Shown here one piece after another: positions 38,023 through 41,556 of a stretch of DNA of 41,556 nucleotides. Below the pieces are notes generated by a model. It had not been told where the DNA came from. It searched no databases and saw nothing but the letters and a program-made list of their open reading frames with translations. Made by a program: the position numbers and the translations under genes. This stretch comes from Clostridiales bacterium (GTDB taxonomy: Bacteria; Bacillota; Clostridia; Lachnospirales; WRAX01). Location: NCBI GenBank assembly GCA_031265685.1, contig JAISCI010000118.1, positions 1-41,556 of the forward strand. Reading direction: 5' to 3'. Positions within the stretch are counted from its first letter, which is position 1. Each line of letters opens with the position of its first letter.

Positions 38023-38712
38023 TCAATCTTTGTGGCGGAAAACAGCATGGCGGCGCACATCACACCATCGCCGCCGCCATGCTCTTACCGTTTCACCTGA
38101 AAATGTTAAAGACCCGCCAAAAGTTGTACGCCAAAAAGCCAGCGACTGCTCGCCGGTCACTTTCTCCCGCGTCCAGCATAGAAACTGTTTGAAGCCCCAA
38201 ACCGCTTTGGCCGTACCGAACGGATGCTCTACGATTTTTTTACGCTCACGGAATATTTCGCGGGCCTTGGCCGTGTTCATACGCGCGTTTATTTCGTCGA
38301 GGCGATCCTGCTTCGTTCGCCTGACGACCATGATGGATTTCGCATGGCTCGCGCGAAATTACCTTCACCCCGCTTCTTTCGCCTTTGTGCATTTGGCTCT
38401 GTTCGGGCAACACTTGCAGTCTTTTGCGTTTCGATACTCCTTGCGGACGATTTCACTGTCCGCCCTCCGCGTTTTGACCAAGCTCAGCGCTATGCCTTCC
38501 GGGCAGATATAACGGTCGTTCGCCGCGTCATATCGGAAATTCTTTTTGTCGTACCGCTTGTCAGGCACGTGGGAATAACTGTCAACAACCGCTACATAGC
38601 AGGTCGTGCCGGATTGCTCGCAATTTGAGATATCGGTCGCGTCGTAGTAGCCTTTGTCCGCGACGACGGAGATCGTCTCAACACCCATAATCTCTTTCGC
38701 GGCTTCCGTCAT
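38023..38712 (-). pseudogene. IS1182-family transposase, N-terminally truncated, interrupted by a palindromic element
   Basis: VADKGYYDATDISNCEQSG...CPEGIALSLVKTRR...CKCCPNRAKCTKAKEAG* then same-frame MVVRRTKQDRLDEINARMNTAKAREIFRERKKIVEHPFGTAKAVWGFKQFL. Confidence 0.85.
38335..38361 (-). repeat. Degenerate palindromic 27-mer element inside the transposase remnant
   Basis: GGATTTCGCATGGCTCGCGCGAAATTA. Confidence 0.65.
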
Positions 38713-38731
38713 TTGATGCAGCGCACCTTAT

Positions 38732-38758
38732 GAATTTTGCTTGAACCACGCAAAATTC
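38732..38758 (+). repeat. Palindromic 27-mer element
   Basis: GAATTTTGCTTGAACCACGCAAAATTC; identical to the innermost unit at 35610-35636. Confidence 0.95.
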
Positions 38759-38808
38759 ATTAGCGCGGGACCGTGCTTGATTAACAAGTCCGCCGTCAGC
38801 TCGGCACT

Positions 38809-38835
38809 GGATTTTGCATGGTTCAAGCAAAATTC
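38809..38835 (-). repeat. Palindromic 27-mer element in the amidase ORF
   Basis: GGATTTTGCATGGTTCAAGCAAAATTC. Confidence 0.85.
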
Positions 38836-39024
38836 ATTCGCGTTGTCACAGGCTTTCGCGAACCCCACCTTGTCGTTGACGCAAATCTCAATCGCGATAG
38901 AATAATTGTTGCCGGTTGCGTTTCCCGCATGCCAGCATATGCGGTTGTCTTCGAAGCTCTGCCACACCTCGTCCGCGTCCACGGTATAGTGCCAGCTCGT
39001 CTGATTGTCGCCGGAACCGCCTCT

Positions 39025-39051
39025 GAATTTCGCGTGGTTCAAGCGAAATTT
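39025..39051 (-). repeat. Palindromic 27-mer element in the amidase ORF
   Basis: GAATTTCGCGTGGTTCAAGCGAAATTT. Confidence 0.9.
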
Positions 39052-39125
39052 ATTATTGGTAATCGGCGTGCATTTTCGCGTTCGCGATCGTTATGTAAGT
39101 TATGTGCGGTAAGCGCGAGTTGGGG

Positions 39126-39386
39126 TTATTGCCCATCCCGTCCGGCACAAGCCGCTGTTTCAGTGTGTACGCCATTATTATCCTCCTTAAGTCTCGCCTT
39201 CATGGCCTTTAAGCCCTCTATCACTTTGGACGCCGTGGCCGCGTCAAGCCATTCCATGCGGTCGATATGGAAGCGTTCCTTGATGAACCGCGATATCCGC
39301 GTCATATCGGCGCTCCCGTCCGGAGTTTTCCAGCCAAGCTCACGGGCTAGTCCATCCATAAAATCTCTCTGCTTTTGCGTCGCCAT
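39126..39386 (-). CDS. GemA/DUF1018-like phage regulatory protein
   Basis: MATQKQRDFMDGLARELGWKT...ISRFIKERFHIDRMEWLDAATASKVIEGLKAMKA. Confidence 0.65.
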   Translation of the reverse strand: MATQKQRDFMDGLARELGWKTPDGSADMTRISRFIKERFHIDRMEWLDAATASKVIEGLKAMKARLKEDNNGVHTETAACAGRDGQ

Positions 39387-39440
39387 TCCTAGCCGCGCCG
39401 GCTCGCGGTGCGGTGACGCGTTTTGGAGTCTGCCGGGTCG

Positions 39441-39500
39441 GAAGTTTGCATCGCATTATCGTTTGAACCACACGATAATGCTTCGATTCACGCAAACTTC
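39441..39500 (+). repeat. Two-deep nested palindromic element with a divergent inner arm
   Basis: GAAGTTTGC ATCG [39454-39480 CATTATCGTTTGAACCACACGATAATG] CTTCGATTCAC GCAAACTTC. Confidence 0.9.
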
Positions 39501-39758
39501 CCCAGGGAGGAATCCAGCGTCAGTTTCGGCGGAGCCGAAACCTCCAGGTATGGTCAGTTCTTCGGGCAGCAGACTGTTGATTACGCGCGAAGCTTCGCTG
39601 TAGCTCAGCGCGGTGTTTTTAAGCGACGTATGAATTTTGCTTGACCCATGCAAAATTCCTTGCCCCGTCAGCCGCTCAACGTGCGCGTAGAGTTCGGGTT
39701 TTCCCCAGCCGCATTTCTTTGCCAGCGCGAATATTAAGTTCCTTTGCGCGTTTGTCAT
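39456..39758 (-). CDS. GemA/DUF1018-like phage regulatory protein with a 10-codon palindromic insertion
   Basis: MTNAQRNLIFALAKKCGWGKPELYAHVERLTGQ[GILHGSSKIH]TSLKNTALSYSEASRVINSLLPE; 3' end lies in the nested element 39441-39500. Confidence 0.65.
   Translation of the reverse strand: MTNAQRNLIFALAKKCGWGKPELYAHVERLTGQGILHGSSKIHTSLKNTALSYSEASRVINSLLPEELTIPGGFGSAETDAGFLPGEVCVNRSIIVWFKR
39632..39658 (+). repeat. Palindromic 27-mer element
   Basis: GAATTTTGCTTGACCCATGCAAAATTC. Confidence 0.93.
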
Positions 39759-40099
39759 GCCGTCACCTCCTGACTTTTTCGCGGTCGACCTCGTAGTAGA
39801 ACGTATCGCCCGAGACCATCTTCGCGCCGACTTTCTCCAGAGTGTCAGGTGTCTTGGTCCGCAGAATATCGCGGTTGACGGTTTCCTTTGTGAGTATGCA
39901 GTCGTGAAGTTTCAGCGCTTTCAGCCGTTCCAGAACCTCGTCAGCCTTGACGCCCGAAAACCTAAGCGACGTGGATTGGCGGTATCCCACCGATCCGAAC
40001 GTTAGGAATTTGGTCTTGCCGTCCAAGTCGCCTTTGTGGCCGTCAACGAACGCCTTGACTTGTTTTTCCAAAACGTCTATAGCGGCCTGAAGCGGCTAT

Positions 40100-40126
40100 G
40101 ATTTTCGCTTGAACCACGCGAAAATC
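40100..40126 (+). repeat. Palindromic 27-mer element in gam
   Basis: GATTTTCGCTTGAACCACGCGAAAATC. Confidence 0.95.
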
Positions 40127-40205
40127 CTTTATCAGCTTATCAGCGTGTTCCTTGGCGTCGTTTATCGCCCGGCGCATTTCCGTTTGCTGTTCCTCAATAG
40201 CCGTG

Positions 40206-40232
40206 GAATTTTGCGTGAACCAAGCAAAATTC
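40206..40232 (+). repeat. Palindromic 27-mer element in gam
   Basis: GAATTTTGCGTGAACCAAGCAAAATTC. Confidence 0.95.
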
Positions 40233-40338
40233 CGTTCAGCTTCGCAAATTAATCTAAATATCCGATCCACGTCGTCCCAGCTGTTCAGTCTATCAGCAGT
40301 CGCCTTAACCCTCGCCATCTCTATCCCTCCAACAGCGA

Positions 40339-40521
40339 TCATGCATTTTTGCACGGTTCACGCAAAAATGACCGTAGAATTTCCTCATTCTCCTTTGACG
40401 CCAGCTCCGCGCGTATTGATTGTTCCGGGAAACTCACGGACAGCGCCATTTTTTGTATGCGGCTGATAATTCGGTCGTCATGCCGCAAATCCTCTATGAT
40501 GAAGTTTGCCTGAATCCGCAA
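40339..40521 (-). CDS. Small hypothetical phage-like protein with both ends inside palindromic elements
   Basis: IIEDLRHDDRIISRIQKMALSVSFPEQSIRAELASKENEEILR core; the first and last residues come from the elements. Confidence 0.4.
   Translation of the reverse strand: MRIQANFIIEDLRHDDRIISRIQKMALSVSFPEQSIRAELASKENEEILRSFLREPCKNA
40344..40370 (-). repeat. Palindromic 27-mer element, arm variant
   Basis: CATTTTTGCACGGTTCACGCAAAAATG. Confidence 0.93.
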
Positions 40522-40865
40522 ACTTCATCATCCTCCAATAACTGGGCGTAACCCACCACCTTGCCGCGCTTGAAAGCTGGCAGGCGGTCGAAATAACGGC
40601 GCAGTTCGGCGGTTTCTTCGGGGGTGGGTACGTCAATAACAGGCCGCGCGGCGTTCCGGCTCATCTCGCCTTCGCCGGTCAGCAGCCAGGTGATATTTAT
40701 GCCGATAAATTCACAGATGGGGAAGACGAGTTTTGCGGGTGGATCAGAGTCACACGTTTTCCAATTAGAAACGGTGCTCGTTCCAACCCCTAAATGCTCG
40801 CAAAGCTGGGTTTGGCTTATGTTTTTCCTTCTCAGCGCATCCAGCAACCTCTCTGTGATGGACAT
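40494..40865 (-). CDS. XRE-family (cI-like) transcriptional repressor
   Basis: ITERLLDALRRKNISQTQLCEHLGVGTSTVSNWKTCDSDPPAKLVFPICEFIGINITWLLTGEGE. Confidence 0.88.
   Translation of the reverse strand: MSITERLLDALRRKNISQTQLCEHLGVGTSTVSNWKTCDSDPPAKLVFPICEFIGINITWLLTGEGEMSRNAARPVIDVPTPEETAELRRYFDRLPAFKRGKVVGYAQLLEDDEVCGFRQTSS
40501..40526 (+). repeat. Palindromic 26-mer element
   Basis: GAAGTTTGC CTGAATCC GCAAACTTC; stem extends into flanks (ATGAT...ATCAT). Confidence 0.93.
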
Positions 40866-40894
40866 CAAGCATAATCACCCTAAAAATAATCTAG

Positions 40895-40941
40895 CAAATG
40901 CGAAAATAACTGTTGACAATCTCGCATTTGTGTATTACAAT
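40895..40941 (+). promoter_or_regulatory. Rightward promoter with flanking operator-like inverted repeat
   Basis: CAAATGCGA (40895-40903) / TCGCATTTG (40922-40930) around TTGACA (40913-40918) - 17 nt - TACAAT (40936-40941). Confidence 0.7.
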
Positions 40942-41161
40942 AGTTTTAGGTACTAATCTACCTTAAACCATCTTACCACAAACAGCCCGTAATATTCAAG
41001 GGGCTGTAAGGGATTGGCAAAAAGTTTTTATCTTGCCTTAATTTAGAGTATCGGCAAGATTGGGAGTAGTCTTAACAGGGAAAGGGAGGCGGAAAGCCTA
41101 GTGTATTGCCAGATACAGCCAAACGCGCTGTAATTAAAAACCGCGCGGTGGGCGCGGCTAT

Positions 41162-41187
41162 GAATTTTTCCTGAACCTGCAAAATTC
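41162..41187 (+). repeat. Palindromic 26-mer element, slightly degenerate
   Basis: GAATTTTTC CTGAACCT GCAAAATTC. Confidence 0.85.
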
Positions 41188-41195
41188 CCTCAGGA

Positions 41196-41423
41196 TTACG
41201 CATGGATTGCGGCGGGAAGTCCCAATGTGGTCTGAAACGAGTCGAGATAACCGACAAAATATATAAAACAAAGGACTTTCCAGCCTTCGCGGATGAGTTT
41301 CCGGCATTCGTCGTCGTTTCCGGCGTTGGTAATAATTTTCTTTGTGTATTTTATTCCGAAACAGACGAACGACTCATCAAAAAATTCCGCGTCGTTATAG
41401 AGATAATCATCCATGCGCGTCAC
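41196..41423 (-). CDS. Hypothetical protein
   Basis: 75-aa ORF MTRMDDYLYNDAEFFDESFVCFGIKYTKKIITNAGNDDECRKLIREGWKVLCFIYFVGYLDSF; SD-like ggaggtgacgcgc upstream. Confidence 0.45.
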   Translation of the reverse strand: MTRMDDYLYNDAEFFDESFVCFGIKYTKKIITNAGNDDECRKLIREGWKVLCFIYFVGYLDSFQTTLGLPAAIHA

Positions 41424-41441
41424 CTCCTTTCCCTCAAAAGG

Positions 41442-41556
41442 TGTATTTATTGATCAAAAAATCCACCGCCCAATACGATTTAAATCCGTTATCATTTTTG
41501 CAAAGACCGCTTAGTTAAGCGGCTCGTTTTAATGGTGGCGGATTTTTATTTCATAT
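41442..41556 (+). repeat. Near-identical ~115-bp repeat, copy 2, truncated by the window end
   Basis: Same sequence as 154-270 apart from about 2 SNPs and a shorter T run. Confidence 0.9.

Larger units (their letters stand above)
38732..39175 (-). pseudogene. N-acetylmuramoyl-L-alanine amidase (Amidase_2-like), carrying palindromic insertions
   Basis: MAYTLKQRLVPDGMGNNPNSRLPHITYITIANAKMHADYQ [element, +1 frame] GGSGDNQTSWHYTVDADEVWQSFEDNRICWHAGNATGNNYSIAIEICVN...ACDNA[NEFCLNHAKS]SAELTADLLIKHGP. Confidence 0.75.
39763..40318 (-). pseudogene. Mu Gam-like host-nuclease inhibitor, split by a palindromic element
   Basis: MARVKATADRLNSWDDVDRIFRLICEAER[NFAWFTQNST]AIEEQQTEMRRAINDAKEHADKLIK [element, +1 frame] PLQAAIDVLEKQVKAFVDGHKGDLDGKTKFLTFGSVGYRQSTSLRF... 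Confidence 0.8.

Noticed and set aside
38732-41187. CRISPR array
   Set aside because: Repeats are palindromic, irregularly spaced, in both orientations, embedded in ORFs, and there are no uniform spacers or cas genes.
41072-41257. 61-aa minus-strand ORF
   Set aside because: Partly encoded by a palindromic element and overlaps another ORF; no support.
154-41556. Circular plasmid or phage with terminal redundancy
   Set aside because: The end repeats differ by SNPs and a T-run, and the content is chromosomal housekeeping operons.

Overview
The window is a high-GC Firmicutes-like (Clostridia-type) chromosomal segment. From about 9 to 31 kb and 33 to 37 kb it carries mostly housekeeping operons: hflX / nadD-yqeK-rsfS, hrcA-grpE-dnaK-dnaJ behind a textbook CIRCE, ecfA1-ecfA2-ecfT, pyrH-frr-uppS-cdsA-dxr-rseP-ispG-acpS, and folT-like S component-whiA-HPr-Xer recombinase. 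The flanks (about 0-1.8 kb, 7.7-8.8 kb, 31.5-32.3 kb, 37.9-41.5 kb) are decayed accessory DNA: IS21-like and IS1182-like remnants, MITE-like inverted repeats, and a Mu-like phage regulatory remnant (repressor, Gam, two GemA/DUF1018-like genes, amidase). The most striking signal is a dispersed family of about 27-nt perfect or near-perfect palindromes, architecture 9-nt arm / 9-nt loop / 9-nt arm, consensus GAATTTTGC-nTGAACCAn-GCAAAATTC, at about 18 loci. Arms vary with compensatory changes (GAATTTTGC, GAATTTCGC, GAAGTTTGC, GATTTTCGC, CATTTTTGC, CATTATCG) while the loop stays conserved. Units repeatedly sit inside the loops of other units (2- to 4-deep nests, with a recurring GTGACA...[A/G]TCCAA junction). 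Within phage-like ORFs they appear as about 30-nt, 10-codon in-frame insertions. This looks like a self-nesting miniature palindromic element, reminiscent of REP or Rickettsia palindromic elements, with no mobilising enzyme recognisable in the window. All comparisons were made by eye; no searches or folding were run.
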